Numbered from the stretch's first letter, positions 8,014 to 16,678 are shown. The stretch: DNA of 64,000 nucleotides from Vibrio sp. STUT-A11 (GCF_026000435.1 NZ_AP026763.1:1054001-1118000); one strand, 5' to 3'. Numbers and translations: made by a program. Notes: a model not told the origin generated them from the sequence alone.

Positions 8014-8354
8014 GCATGAATATTCTGAACCATAAGAAAATTGAAAGCCTTTCCATGGAGATTGGTCGTGATAATGTACCAGTGCTGCTTGATATTTTTT
8101 TAGGTGAAATCGATACCTATATTAAAAATTTGTCACAATATGATGGTACCGAGCAACTGGTGTATTTGAAAGAAATCAGCCACGCGTTAAAGAGCAGCGC
8201 TGCCAGTTTTGGTGCTGATCGTTTATGTGATTTAGCGATATCGATTGATAGAAGAGCCAAATTGGGAGAATTGGCGGTAGAAGGAGAAGAAGCCACGACC
8301 ATGATCGACGTTCTGCGCGACACACAAGAGGTTTACCGCTCCTGGAACCTATAA
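8010..8354 (+). CDS. luxU: Phosphorelay protein LuxU
   Basis: A single-domain histidine phosphotransfer protein that relays phosphate between the hybrid autoinducer receptors (LuxN, LuxPQ, CqsS type) and LuxO. With the start at the ATGA overlap with luxO it has 114 residues, the normal LuxU length, and the phosphorylated histidine falls at position 58 in EISHALKSSAASFGADRL, the known site. An in-frame start at 7980 would add ten residues inside luxO and is less likely. Cytoplasmic; translationally coupled to luxO and followed by a terminator. Confidence 0.96.
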   Translation: MSMNILNHKKIESLSMEIGRDNVPVLLDIFLGEIDTYIKNLSQYDGTEQLVYLKEISHALKSSAASFGADRLCDLAISIDRRAKLGELAVEGEEATTMIDVLRDTQEVYRSWNL

Positions 8355-8376
8355 TCGATTTGAAGATAATTAGTGA

Positions 8377-8404
8377 AGCCCCTCATGTACAGTGAGGGGC
8401 TTTA
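8377..8404. terminator. Terminator between luxU and yvcK
   Basis: AAGCCCCTCA and TGAGGGGCTT form a 10-bp perfect stem with a 7-base loop. It sits between converging luxU and yvcK and can serve both strands; T-runs are short. Confidence 0.75.
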
Positions 8405-8420
8405 CGGTTTCTGAATAAAA

Positions 8421-9317
8421 TTAGTTGTGGCTGAGAAGTTGATCTTCAATGGCTTGTTTAAGTTTGTTGCGGTCATGGCGCCAGTCACGATTGCTTGAAG
8501 CCAGTGACTCAGTGACAACATTCCATCGGTCGAGCACTTGTTGTTCCGCTTTTTCAGCAAGAACGACATCGATTTTTCGGCCTTGCAATGCGCGTTCACA
8601 CCACTCTAATTTTTGCTCCATGCTCATACGGCCGGCAGGACCATATTCCGGACTCAAGTTCGCGACAAAAATGACTTTGGCGTTTTTATTGTTGGCGATC
8701 GCTTTACCTAGCTCTGGTAATAATAGCGGCGGCATGATGCTGGTCAGAAAGCTTCCCGGCCCCAAAACAATCGCGTTAGCCTCTGATAATGCAGCCACTG
8801 CTTCTTTTGTTGCGGGTACTTCAGGAGAAAGGTCTAAACGGCGAAGGTCAGTCTCCATGTGGTCGACACTGGTTTCTCCGGTGACCCATTTGCCATCGAC
8901 AGATAGGGCAGACAGATCGGATGGGTGCTCTGACATCGGCAGAATATTTACATCGACTTTAAGCATATTGCGAATAAGATTGATCGCATCTAACGGGCGT
9001 ACCGAAAGGTTGTCCAATGCCGTGAGCATTAAGTTTCCTAAATTATGCCCGTCAAGTTCACCACTGCCTTTGAAACGATATTCGAACATCATTGAACTGA
9101 TTGATGGTTCCGTGATCAACTGGTTGATGCAATTACGCATATCACCCCAAGCGATACCACCCTGACAATGACGAATTCGGCCAGTGGAGCCGCCATTATC
9201 AGTGGTAGCGACGATGCCCGTCGCGTTGCCACGAAAATCGCTCAGTGCTGCTAACATTCTACCTAAACCATGGCCACCGCCAACTGCGACTACTTTGTTA
9301 TCCGTATAGATACTCAT
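8421..9317 (-). CDS. YvcK/YbhK-family (gluconeogenesis factor-like) protein
   Basis: A 298-residue member of the CofD-like/YvcK family, cytoplasmic proteins that bind UDP-sugars and are needed for growth on gluconeogenic carbon and for cell-wall homeostasis in Bacillus; the role in vibrios is not established. Family signatures are the N-terminal VVAVGGGHGLGRML, the TDNGGSTGRIR motif and LGPGSFLTSIMPPLLLPE. The N-terminal GGGHG replaces the usual GGGTG. It converges on luxU and is divergent from moaA. The neighbourhood luxOU-yvcK-moa is conserved in vibrios as far as I recall. Confidence 0.85.
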   Translation of the reverse strand: MSIYTDNKVVAVGGGHGLGRMLAALSDFRGNATGIVATTDNGGSTGRIRHCQGGIAWGDMRNCINQLITEPSISSMMFEYRFKGSGELDGHNLGNLMLTALDNLSVRPLDAINLIRNMLKVDVNILPMSEHPSDLSALSVDGKWVTGETSVDHMETDLRRLDLSPEVPATKEAVAALSEANAIVLGPGSFLTSIMPPLLLPELGKAIANNKNAKVIFVANLSPEYGPAGRMSMEQKLEWCERALQGRKIDVVLAEKAEQQVLDRWNVVTESLASSNRDWRHDRNKLKQAIEDQLLSHN

Positions 9318-9410
9318 ACGTTACATTCTTCTAATAAAATTCGTAAAAACGGCTACAATTTAACGTAATGAGTGCACTAACGGTACTCACTTAGCGGTAA
9401 ATTGTGTGAC

Positions 9411-9437
9411 TTGAGATATTTTTTAGTGCTCAAGTCT
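9411..9437. promoter_or_regulatory. Inverted repeat between yvcK and moaA
   Basis: ACTTGAG and CTCAAGT form perfect 7-bp arms about 13 bases apart in the divergent intergenic region, left of the riboswitch. It could be an operator for either gene. There is no independent support. Confidence 0.25.
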
Positions 9438-9496
9438 GGATTCCCGTATAAATATTCAGTATTTTACACAGCAAAGCTATCAGAGTTTTATTTTCT

Positions 9497-9623
9497 CTGG
9501 TTGCCATAACTCCGAGCTCACAACACTAAGTTCGATTAAGGATAGGTGTTCTGAGCCAGTGGCATACTGCCACAAGGGCTTGGTTGGAAATGACCACGCC
9601 TCCCGTGTTTGGAAAGGTGTTCC
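9497..9623 (+). promoter_or_regulatory. Molybdenum-cofactor (Moco) riboswitch before moaA
   Basis: The leader contains CTCCGAGCTCACAACAC, then a helix GTGGCATACTGCCAC (9559-9573) and the highly conserved tail GGCTTGGTTGGAAATGACC ... ACGCCTCCCGTG ... GGAAAGGTG, which I recognise from the Moco RNA upstream of moaA in gamma-proteobacteria. The moaA ribosome-binding sequence GGAAAGG (9611-9617) lies in the conserved 3' part, consistent with ligand-dependent hiding of the start. Exact 5' limit uncertain. Confidence 0.85.
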
Positions 9624-10613
9624 GTGGCGCAACAATTCGAAGACAAATTTCATCGTAAATTCTATTACTTACGTCTGTCTGTAACTGACGTTTGTAATTT
9701 CAAATGTACCTATTGCCTGCCTGATGGTTATAAACCTTCGGGCAAAAAAAACTCGTCTTTTTTATCGCTACCTGAAATTAAGCGGGTAGTCACCGCGTTT
9801 GCAGACTGTGGTACGTCAAAAGTCCGCATTACTGGTGGTGAGCCAAGTTTACGTAAAGACTTTACTGACATCATCCATGCTGTCGCAACGACTCCTGGTA
9901 TTGAGAAAGTCGCGACAACGACAAATGGCTATCGCATGGCCAAACAGGTTGCGAACTGGCGTGAAGCTGGCCTCACGCACATCAATGTGAGTGTGGATAG
10001 TCTGGACCCACGCATGTTCCATCAAATCACAGGTGAGAATAAGTTCACCGAAGTGATGAATGGTATCGAGCGTGCGTTTGAAGTCGGCTATGAGCAAGTG
10101 AAAGTGAACGTGGTGTTGATGAAAGATCTCAACCATCACGAGCTGCCTGCATTCCTCAACTGGATCAAAGACAGACCAATTCAACTGCGTTTTATTGAAC
10201 TGATGCAAACGGGTGAAATGGATGACTTGTTTAATAAGCATCACGTTTCTGGAGTCGCGATCCGTAATCAGCTCATTGCTAATGGATGGCTACTGAAAGT
10301 CCGTTCTCACAATGATGGCCCTGCTCAGGTATTTGTTCACCCGGATTACAAGGGTGAAATTGGGCTAATTATGCCTTATGAGAAGGATTTTTGTGAGAGC
10401 TGTAACCGGCTTCGTGTTTCTGCCATGGGTAAGCTGCATCTGTGTTTGTTTGGCGAGCATGGCATTGACTTACGTGACCTTCTGCAAGGTGATGAACAAG
10501 AGAATGAGTTAATTGAGCGTATTCAAGCTCAGCTGCAGACTAAGTCTGTCAGTCACTTCTTGCATGATGGCAACACTGGAATGACGCCTCATCTTGCGTC
10601 CATTGGCGGCTAA
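9624..10613 (+). CDS. moaA: GTP 3',8-cyclase MoaA
   Basis: A radical-SAM enzyme converting GTP to 3',8-cyclo-dihydro-GTP, the first step of molybdopterin synthesis. It is 329 residues from GTG 9624, giving the usual N-terminus MAQQFEDKF. The SAM cluster is CNFKCTYC (Cys24, 28, 31); the C-terminal cluster region is CESCNRLRVSAMGKLHLC; and the protein ends in the conserved GG tail used in catalysis. An in-frame TTG at 9609 would extend the protein into the riboswitch and is rejected because GGAAAGG is correctly spaced for the GTG. First gene of moaABCDE. Confidence 0.97.
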   Translation: MAQQFEDKFHRKFYYLRLSVTDVCNFKCTYCLPDGYKPSGKKNSSFLSLPEIKRVVTAFADCGTSKVRITGGEPSLRKDFTDIIHAVATTPGIEKVATTTNGYRMAKQVANWREAGLTHINVSVDSLDPRMFHQITGENKFTEVMNGIERAFEVGYEQVKVNVVLMKDLNHHELPAFLNWIKDRPIQLRFIELMQTGEMDDLFNKHHVSGVAIRNQLIANGWLLKVRSHNDGPAQVFVHPDYKGEIGLIMPYEKDFCESCNRLRVSAMGKLHLCLFGEHGIDLRDLLQGDEQENELIERIQAQLQTKSVSHFLHDGNTGMTPHLASIGG

Positions 10614-10714
10614 CATCACACAAATTTTTATAGAGGAAGCTCGCGGGCTTTCTCGATTGTATTTCCTGAATCGAAACAACGAATCCAAGCTAACTTTAGA
10701 GAATAGGTGAACTA

Positions 10715-11227
10715 ATGGGTCACGCTGAAAGCAAATTTCAACCTGCAAATATTGCCGTACTAACGGTATCTGACACTCGTACTGAAGAAAATGATACATC
10801 AGGTCGCTACCTTGTAGAGCATGCCCAGGAAGCGGGCCACAATGTCGTTGATAAGCAAATCGTCATTGATGATATGTATAAGATTCGCGCCATTGTTTCT
10901 CAGTGGATCGCAGACGAAAACGTACAAGCGGTCATGATCACAGGTGGTACAGGTTTTACTTCTCGTGACAGCACGCCAGAAGCACTTAAGCCACTTTTTG
11001 ATAAAGAAGTAGAAGGCTTCGGCGAGTTATTCCGTATGGTTTCTTATGAAGAGATTGGTACGTCGACTATCCAGTCACGTGCAATTGCTGGTTTTGCTAA
11101 CCACACCGTCATCTTTGCTATGCCAGGTTCTACAGGTGCATGCCGCACTGGCTGGACGAAAATAATCAAGCAGCAGATGGACGCAAGTCACCGCCCTTGT
11201 AACTTTATGCCACACCTATCTGTATAA
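10715..11227 (+). CDS. moaB: Molybdenum cofactor biosynthesis protein MoaB
   Basis: A 170-residue MoaB/MogA-fold protein, which in bacteria with MogA is a paralogue of uncertain need and in others adenylylates molybdopterin. The family motifs TVSDTRTEENDTSG and MITGGTGFTSRDSTPEAL, with the dinucleotide/MPT-binding loop, are intact. The 101-base gap after moaA has no strong terminator, so it probably stays in the moa transcript. Start ATG is preceded by a weak AGAATAGG. Confidence 0.93.
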   Translation: MGHAESKFQPANIAVLTVSDTRTEENDTSGRYLVEHAQEAGHNVVDKQIVIDDMYKIRAIVSQWIADENVQAVMITGGTGFTSRDSTPEALKPLFDKEVEGFGELFRMVSYEEIGTSTIQSRAIAGFANHTVIFAMPGSTGACRTGWTKIIKQQMDASHRPCNFMPHLSV

Positions 11228-11254
11228 CCTTTTCTCCTAAGTGAAGGAAAAGCA

Positions 11255-11734
11255 ATGACCCAATTTACCCACATTAATGCATCCGGCGAAGCTAACATGG
11301 TCGATGTTTCAGCGAAAACGGAAACGGTCCGCGAAGCAAGAGCAGAAGCATTTGTGCACATGGCACCAGAAACACTCGAGCTGATTGTCTCTGGTCAACA
11401 TCATAAAGGCGATGTGTTTGCTACCGCACGTATAGCAGGTATTCAAGCCGCGAAAAAAACCTGGGATCTGATTCCGCTTTGTCATCCGCTTTTACTGTCT
11501 AAAGTTGAAGTTCAGTTAGAAGCGATTGAGTCGGAAGGCAAGGTTCGTATCGAGTCTGTTTGTAAACTTGCAGGTAAAACAGGCGTAGAGATGGAAGCGT
11601 TAACCGCGGCTTCTGTCGCAGCGTTGACCATTTATGACATGTGTAAAGCGGTGCAAAAAGATATGGTCATTGGTCAGGTTCGCCTTCTTGAGAAGGTGGG
11701 CGGAAAGTCAGGACACTTCAAGGCAGAATCATGA
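11255..11734 (+). CDS. moaC: Cyclic pyranopterin monophosphate synthase MoaC
   Basis: MoaC converts the MoaA product into cyclic pyranopterin monophosphate. The 159-residue protein has the typical N-terminus FTHINASGEANMVDVSAK and active-site segments LIPLCHPLLL and GVEMEALTAAS, including the catalytic KAVQKDM lysines. A good AAGGAAAAG ribosome-binding site precedes the ATG. Its stop overlaps the moaD start by four bases (ATGA), indicating coupled translation. Confidence 0.97.
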   Translation: MTQFTHINASGEANMVDVSAKTETVREARAEAFVHMAPETLELIVSGQHHKGDVFATARIAGIQAAKKTWDLIPLCHPLLLSKVEVQLEAIESEGKVRIESVCKLAGKTGVEMEALTAASVAALTIYDMCKAVQKDMVIGQVRLLEKVGGKSGHFKAES

Positions 11735-11988
11735 TTAAAGTACTTTTCTTCGCTCAGACGCGAGAGCTGGTGGGCATCGACAGTGTTGATTTAGAAGGGC
11801 AGTTTGAAACGGTAGAAGCGGTTCGTGCTCATTTGGCCGAAAAGGGCATGGAAAAAGACGGTAAGTGGGACTTGGCTCTTGAGCCCGGAAAGCTACTTGC
11901 GGCTGTTAACCAGTCAATTGTGCCACTAGATACCGAAGTCAAAGAAGGTGACGAAGTAGCATTCTTCCCGCCAGTGACCGGAGGTTAA
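11731..11988 (+). CDS. moaD: Molybdopterin synthase small subunit MoaD
   Basis: An 85-residue ubiquitin-fold sulfur carrier. The C-terminal VAFFPPVTGG carries the diglycine that MoeB adenylylates and that becomes the thiocarboxylate donating sulfur to the pterin. It overlaps moaC by four bases and moaE starts one base after its stop, matching its heterotetramer partner. Confidence 0.96.
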   Translation: MIKVLFFAQTRELVGIDSVDLEGQFETVEAVRAHLAEKGMEKDGKWDLALEPGKLLAAVNQSIVPLDTEVKEGDEVAFFPPVTGG

Positions 11989-11989
11989 G

Positions 11990-12445
11990 ATGGATCCTCG
12001 TGTTTCTGTACAAGTTGAAGACTTTTCTGTCGACCAAGAATACCAAGGTTTATCTGAGGGGACATCCTCTGGTGCTGTCGTGACATTCATCGGTAAAGTG
12101 CGCGATATGAACTTAGGCGATAATGTTGTCGGCCTGCATCTCGAACATTATCCGGGTATGACAGAGAAGAGCCTTGTCGAAATTTGTAACCAAGCCGAAA
12201 CACGTTGGCCGTTACTTGGTGTGCGGGTTATCCATCGTGTCGGTGATTTGGACATTGGTGATCAAATTGTTTTTGTTGGTGTCTCTAGTGCCCATCGAGG
12301 TGCAGCATTTGATGCTTGCGAATTCATTATGGATTATCTAAAAACCCAAGCACCATTTTGGAAAAAAGAACGCACTACGAGTGAAAATCGTTGGATTGAA
12401 TCACGAGATACTGATCACAAAGCGGCAAAACGCTGGGAAAAGTAG
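11990..12445 (+). CDS. moaE: Molybdopterin synthase catalytic subunit MoaE
   Basis: The large subunit of MPT synthase, which uses the MoaD thiocarboxylate to make the dithiolene of molybdopterin. The 151-residue protein contains the conserved TFIGKVRDMN, LEHYPGMTEK and HRVGDLDIGDQIVFVGVSSAHR segments and the catalytic PFWKKE lysines near the C-terminus. Last gene of the operon, followed by a strong terminator. Confidence 0.97.
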   Translation: MDPRVSVQVEDFSVDQEYQGLSEGTSSGAVVTFIGKVRDMNLGDNVVGLHLEHYPGMTEKSLVEICNQAETRWPLLGVRVIHRVGDLDIGDQIVFVGVSSAHRGAAFDACEFIMDYLKTQAPFWKKERTTSENRWIESRDTDHKAAKRWEK

Positions 12446-12478
12446 TGTAGTCCGCTTTCTTGCGCATATTAAGATTAA

Positions 12479-12511
12479 AAGCTAAGTATTACATATACTT
12501 AGCTTTTTTTG
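12479..12511 (+). terminator. Terminator of the moa operon
   Basis: AAGCTAAGTAT and ATACTTAGCTT form an 11-bp perfect stem with a 5-base loop, followed by five more Ts. Confidence 0.9.
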
Positions 12512-13005
12512 TTTATTCCTTTTTATCTAATCCTGCGTGTCTTTAAAAAACATTTGTGGAACGGATATCTCACCTATTTTTCTCGATTTATCTGCACAAT
12601 ACTGGGACATGTGCAGCAACATATAAGCAAACGTTTGCGAAGATCTGTGTGTCATAAGTGTTAATGTTGTTCTTAAAGTTAGTGCATAATGCTGCCAATT
12701 GGTTTTAATTCAGATTAATCGAAACTTTAATCTATTGAGGAGATGTTTAACTCCCTGTTGCGCTGGTAAAGTATATTTAATTAGATTTTTTTACTGGAAA
12801 TGTGCGACAGATGCAGGATTATCGGTCTTTTTGCTACATTTTTATGGTAAATAACTTCAATGATTGCTAATGTATGCCGCAGTCTTTGTATGGTTTTAGG
12901 CTTTTGGTGCTTAGTTTATGCGCTAAAAAAATCTAAATCACAGCCCGTTTTTGTGAACCTACAAAGAGGTCATGGATGCTAACAAAAAAATTTGGAGTTT
13001 TACGC
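12512..13005 (+). other. Long leader/promoter region of the opp operon
   Basis: About 490 bases without a convincing gene. It contains the PurR-like palindrome listed separately and several T-rich segments. The tiny ORF MFNSLLRW at 12744 has GAGGAG directly touching its ATG and is not credible. A long upstream region fits multiple promoters or sRNA control of oppA, but no site can be proved by eye. Confidence 0.4.
12627..12638. promoter_or_regulatory. PurR/LacI-family operator-like palindrome
   Basis: GCAAACGTTTGC is a perfect 12-base palindrome and the core of the PurR operator ACGCAAACGTTTGCGT; the outer bases (AA left, GA right) match only partly. It lies about 370 bases upstream of oppA. 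It could be bound by PurR or another LacI-family repressor. Confidence 0.5.
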
Positions 13006-14685
13006 ATGTATAAGAATAAAATCACGCGCGCTTTATTCATTGGCGCTGGTCTTTCTCTAGCTCTTGCTGGTTGTGGTGGTGATAAGCCAGAAGAGAAGCA
13101 AGCAGCTCAGCCTGCACCAGCCCCTGCCTCTGAAGCGAAATCTGATTCTTCGGAGCCAAAACTTGCTGCGGTTCAAGAATTAGTGCGTGGTAACGGTACA
13201 GAAGTAGCGACAATCGACCCACACAAATCACAAGGTGTTCCTGAGTCTCACGTGATTCGCGATCTACTTGAAGGCCTTGTAAACCAAGATGCAGATGGTA
13301 ATACCATCCCTGGTGTTGCTGAATCTTGGGAAACTGCAGACAACAAAACATTCACTTTCCACCTACGCAAAGACGCAAAATGGTCTAACGGCGATCCTGT
13401 TACGGCCGGTGATTTCGTCTACAGCTTCCAGCGTGCAGTCGATCCTGCAACCGCTTCTCCATACGCTTGGTACATGGAATACACCAAGATGAAGAATGCG
13501 AAAGACATCGTTGCTGGTAAAAAAGATAAAAGCGAGCTAGGTGTGAAAGCGGTTGACGACCAGACGTTGGTTGTTGAGCTTGATACTGCAGTACCGTACT
13601 TCGTCATGATGATGGGCCACACAACTGTTAAGCCAGTTCACCAAGCTACTGTTGAAAAATTCGGTGATCAGTGGACCAAACCAGAGAACTTTGTAGGTAA
13701 CGGCGCATATGTTGTTGATAACTGGGTTGTAAACGAACGCTTGGTATTGAAGCGTAACGAGCAATACTGGGACAACGAACACACGACTTTGGATAAAGTT
13801 ACTTTCCTACCTATCGAAAACCAGGTAGCGGAAATGAACCGTTTCCTCGCGGGTGAAATTAACATCAGTTACGATGTGCCTGTAGAACACTTCAAACGAT
13901 TGCAGAAAGAACATCCAGAATCACTATCAGTTGTGGGTAACTTGTGTACTTACTACTACCTGTTCAACACCAAGAAAGCACCGTTTGATGATGTACGTGT
14001 ACGTAAAGCGATCTCTTACGCGATCGATCGTGACATCGTCAGTAACGCAATAATGGGCCAAGGCCAAAAGCCAGCTTACTTCCTAACGCCTGAAATCACA
14101 GCAGGCTTCAATCCTGAAATGCCAGCTTACGGTAAGATGACTCAGGAAGAGCGTAACGCCGAAGCTGCCCGTCTTCTAGAAGAAGCAGGTTACGGCAAAG
14201 ATAACCCACTGAAATTCAACCTTCTTTACAACACTTCAGAGAACCACAAGAAAGTGGCGGTTGCTCTAGGTTCTATGTGGAAGAAGACTCTGGGTCTTGA
14301 CGTTACGCTAGAAAACCAAGAGTGGAAAACATACCTATCAACTAAAGATTCAGGTAATTTCGAAGTGGCTCGCGCAGGTTGGTGTGGTGACTACAACGAA
14401 GCTTCATCATTCCTAACGCTAATGATGAGCAACAACACCACTGGTGGTATTCACTACGATAGCAAAGAATACGACGAGATCATGAACAAAGCATTTGCTT
14501 CTACATCAGACGAACAGCGCCAAGCACTATACGCAGAAGCTGAGAAACTGATGGCGAAGGATATGCCAATCGCACCTATCTACCAGTACGTGAAATCACG
14601 TCTACTGTCTCCTAAAGTTGGTGGCTTCCCAGCTAACAACGCAGAAGAAAAGATCTACTCAAAAGACTTATACATCACTGAGTAA
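13006..14685 (+). CDS. oppA: Oligopeptide ABC transporter substrate-binding lipoprotein OppA
   Basis: The peptide receptor of the Opp importer. With the start at ATG 13006 (GGAG eight bases upstream) it has 559 residues: a signal peptide MYKNKITRALFIGAGLSLA ending in lipobox LAGC, a Glu/Ala/Pro-rich linker, then an SBP_bac_5 domain with GTEVATIDPHKSQGVPES, the family signature region around FTFHLRKDAKWSNGDPVTAGDFVYSFQR, and the DVRVRKAISYAIDRD segment. Enterobacterial OppA is periplasmic, whereas here the lipobox predicts membrane tethering. A longer in-frame start at 12976 would put ten residues before the signal and is less likely. The hairpin after the gene suggests higher expression than oppBCDF. 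Confidence 0.95.
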   Translation: MYKNKITRALFIGAGLSLALAGCGGDKPEEKQAAQPAPAPASEAKSDSSEPKLAAVQELVRGNGTEVATIDPHKSQGVPESHVIRDLLEGLVNQDADGNTIPGVAESWETADNKTFTFHLRKDAKWSNGDPVTAGDFVYSFQRAVDPATASPYAWYMEYTKMKNAKDIVAGKKDKSELGVKAVDDQTLVVELDTAVPYFVMMMGHTTVKPVHQATVEKFGDQWTKPENFVGNGAYVVDNWVVNERLVLKRNEQYWDNEHTTLDKVTFLPIENQVAEMNRFLAGEINISYDVPVEHFKRLQKEHPESLSVVGNLCTYYYLFNTKKAPFDDVRVRKAISYAIDRDIVSNAIMGQGQKPAYFLTPEITAGFNPEMPAYGKMTQEERNAEAARLLEEAGYGKDNPLKFNLLYNTSENHKKVAVALGSMWKKTLGLDVTLENQEWKTYLSTKDSGNFEVARAGWCGDYNEASSFLTLMMSNNTTGGIHYDSKEYDEIMNKAFASTSDEQRQALYAEAEKLMAKDMPIAPIYQYVKSRLLSPKVGGFPANNAEEKIYSKDLYITE

Positions 14686-14714
14686 ATCTTAATCAGATAG
14701 AATTATAAAAAATT

Positions 14715-14748
14715 AGGCACTGCATGTGAGAGATCACATGTAGCGCCT
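14715..14748 (+). promoter_or_regulatory. Stable intergenic hairpin between oppA and oppB
   Basis: AGGCACTGCATGTGA and TCACATGTAGCGCCT pair over about 15 positions (one mismatch, one wobble) around a GAGA loop. No T-run follows, so it is more likely a 3'-end stabiliser of the oppA mRNA or a processing element than a terminator. Confidence 0.6.
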
Positions 14749-14814
14749 ATGTTGTGTCCTAAATTTGGACATTTGGTTTTAATTTACACTGTCACAGACT
14801 GAAAGAGTGAGTTT

Positions 14815-15735
14815 ATGCTTAAATTCATCGCAAAAAGGATATTTGAGGCGATCCCAACAATGTTGGTTTTGATCACCGTATCTTTCTTTCTCATGCGTTT
14901 TGCTCCGGGAAATCCATTCTCGACAGAACGTCCATTACCACCAGAAGTTATGGCTAACATCGAAGCTAAATATGGCCTGGATAAGCCTGTATTCGAGCAA
15001 TACACGACTTACTTGTTTAACGTTGTCCAAGGTGACTTCGGACCGTCATTCAAGTACCTGGATTACTCAGTTAACGAACTGATTTCTGTTGCGTTACCAG
15101 TATCTGCAAAAGTAGGTTTCATTGCCTTCATCTTCACCCTGATCATGGGGGTGACGGTAGGAACAATCGCTGCTTTAAAACAGAATACCTGGGTCGATTA
15201 CACCATTATGTCAACGGCGATGTTAGGCGTGGTAATGCCTTCATTTGTATTGGCTCCGGCACTGATCTACCTATTCTCCCTTCACTGGCACATTTTCCCA
15301 GCAGGTGGCTGGCAAGATGGTGGCTTGAAGTACCTTGTGCTTCCAGTGATCGGTATGTCACTTCTTTACGTTGCCACATTTGCGCGTATCACCCGTGGCT
15401 CAATGATCGAGACATTGAACAGTAACTTTATCCGTACCGCGCGAGCTAAAGGTCTAAGCTACCGTTACATCATCCTTAAGCACGCGCTTAAGCCAGCACT
15501 ACTCCCTGTCGTTTCTTACATGGGGCCTGCATTCGTAGGTATCATCACCGGTTCTGTTGTTATCGAAACCATCTTTGGTCTACCTGGCATTGGTAAACTG
15601 TTCGTTAATGCTGCATTTAACCGTGACTACTCGCTTGTAATGGGTGTAACCATTTTGATTGGTTTCCTATTCATTTTATTCAACGCGATTGTCGATATCC
15701 TACTTGCAATGATTGACCCTAAAATTCGCTACTAA
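14815..15735 (+). CDS. oppB: Oligopeptide ABC transporter permease OppB
   Basis: One of two inner-membrane permeases of Opp. The 306-residue protein has about six transmembrane helices, the N-terminal amphipathic start MLKFIAKRIFEAIPTMLVL, and the ABC-coupling EAA loop RTARAKGLSYRYIILKHALKPALLP that contacts OppD/OppF. The ATG is preceded by GAGTGAG. It is followed after 15 bases by oppC. Confidence 0.96.
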   Translation: MLKFIAKRIFEAIPTMLVLITVSFFLMRFAPGNPFSTERPLPPEVMANIEAKYGLDKPVFEQYTTYLFNVVQGDFGPSFKYLDYSVNELISVALPVSAKVGFIAFIFTLIMGVTVGTIAALKQNTWVDYTIMSTAMLGVVMPSFVLAPALIYLFSLHWHIFPAGGWQDGGLKYLVLPVIGMSLLYVATFARITRGSMIETLNSNFIRTARAKGLSYRYIILKHALKPALLPVVSYMGPAFVGIITGSVVIETIFGLPGIGKLFVNAAFNRDYSLVMGVTILIGFLFILFNAIVDILLAMIDPKIRY

Positions 15736-15750
15736 CAGGGAAGTTTGGTT

Positions 15751-16653
15751 ATGTTAACGAAAAAAGAAAACCTAGAAGCGATTGAAAAATTCTCTGAGAA
15801 CTTAGAGATTGAAGGTCGTAGTCTTTGGCAGGATGCTCGTATTCGCTTTATGCGTAACAAAGCGGCGATGGTGAGTTTATTTATCCTGGCTTTAATGACG
15901 TTGGCGGTGATTATACTGCCGATGATCGCCTCACACGCTTTTGATGATACCGATTGGTACGCGATGCACGTTTCACCTAACGCTGACCACTGGTTCGGTA
16001 CTGACAGCTTAGGTCGCGACTTGTACGTTCGTACACTGATTGGTGGCCGCATCTCCCTAATGGTAGGGGTTATGGGTGCATTCGTAGCAGTATTGATTGG
16101 TACGCTTTACGGTGCAGCATCTGGCTTCATTGGCGGTAAAGTTGACCGTATCATGATGCGTATCCTTGAGATCCTATACGCGGTCCCGTTTATGTTCCTA
16201 GTTATCGTACTAGTAACCTTCTTCGGCCGTAACATTATTCTTATCTTCGTAGCGATTGGTGCAATTGCATGGCTGGATATGGCACGTATTGTACGTGGTC
16301 AAACGCTTAGCCTACGTAGTAAAGAGTTCATCGAAGCGGCACACGTTTGTGGTGTAAGTAACTGGAAGATAATTACTCGCCATATCGTACCGAACGTACT
16401 GGGTATCGTAGCGGTTTACTCAACGCTGCTTATCCCTAGCATGATTCTGACTGAATCATTCCTATCGTTCCTTGGTCTTGGAGTTCAGGAACCAATGACA
16501 AGTTGGGGCGCACTTCTACAAGAAGGTGCACAGACAATGGAAGTAGCAATCTGGCAGCTGGCATTCCCAGCCGCGTTCATGGTTGTGACTCTGTTCTGCT
16601 TCAACTACGTTGGTGACGGTCTGCGCGATGCGCTGGATCCTAAAGACAGATAA
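15751..16653 (+). CDS. oppC: Oligopeptide ABC transporter permease OppC
   Basis: The second Opp permease, 300 residues from ATG 15751, giving the standard N-terminus MLTKKENLEAIEKFSENLEI. An upstream TTG (15745) would add two residues and is less well spaced to CAGGGAAG. It has the N-terminal OppC_N segment with one helix, about five further helices, and the EAA loop IEAAHVCGVSNWKIITRHIVP. It pairs with OppB to form the translocation pore. Confidence 0.96.
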   Translation: MLTKKENLEAIEKFSENLEIEGRSLWQDARIRFMRNKAAMVSLFILALMTLAVIILPMIASHAFDDTDWYAMHVSPNADHWFGTDSLGRDLYVRTLIGGRISLMVGVMGAFVAVLIGTLYGAASGFIGGKVDRIMMRILEILYAVPFMFLVIVLVTFFGRNIILIFVAIGAIAWLDMARIVRGQTLSLRSKEFIEAAHVCGVSNWKIITRHIVPNVLGIVAVYSTLLIPSMILTESFLSFLGLGVQEPMTSWGALLQEGAQTMEVAIWQLAFPAAFMVVTLFCFNYVGDGLRDALDPKDR

Positions 16654-16678
16654 TTACAGATAGATTAAGGAAGCAACG

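Noticed and set aside
8449..9165. 238-residue plus-strand ORF opposite yvcK
   Set aside because: Antisense shadow of a conserved gene; no ribosome-binding site or recognisable domain.
9609..9623. TTG start of moaA
   Set aside because: It lies within the riboswitch and its ribosome-binding sequence; the GTG at 9624 gives the family N-terminus.
12744..12770. Micro-ORF MFNSLLRW before oppA
   Set aside because: The GAGGAG directly abuts the ATG, too close to act as a ribosome-binding site, and nothing links it to peptide sensing.
14724..14741. CRP site in the oppA-oppB gap
   Set aside because: TGTGA and TCACA are separated by four bases instead of six and are the middle of a longer hairpin.
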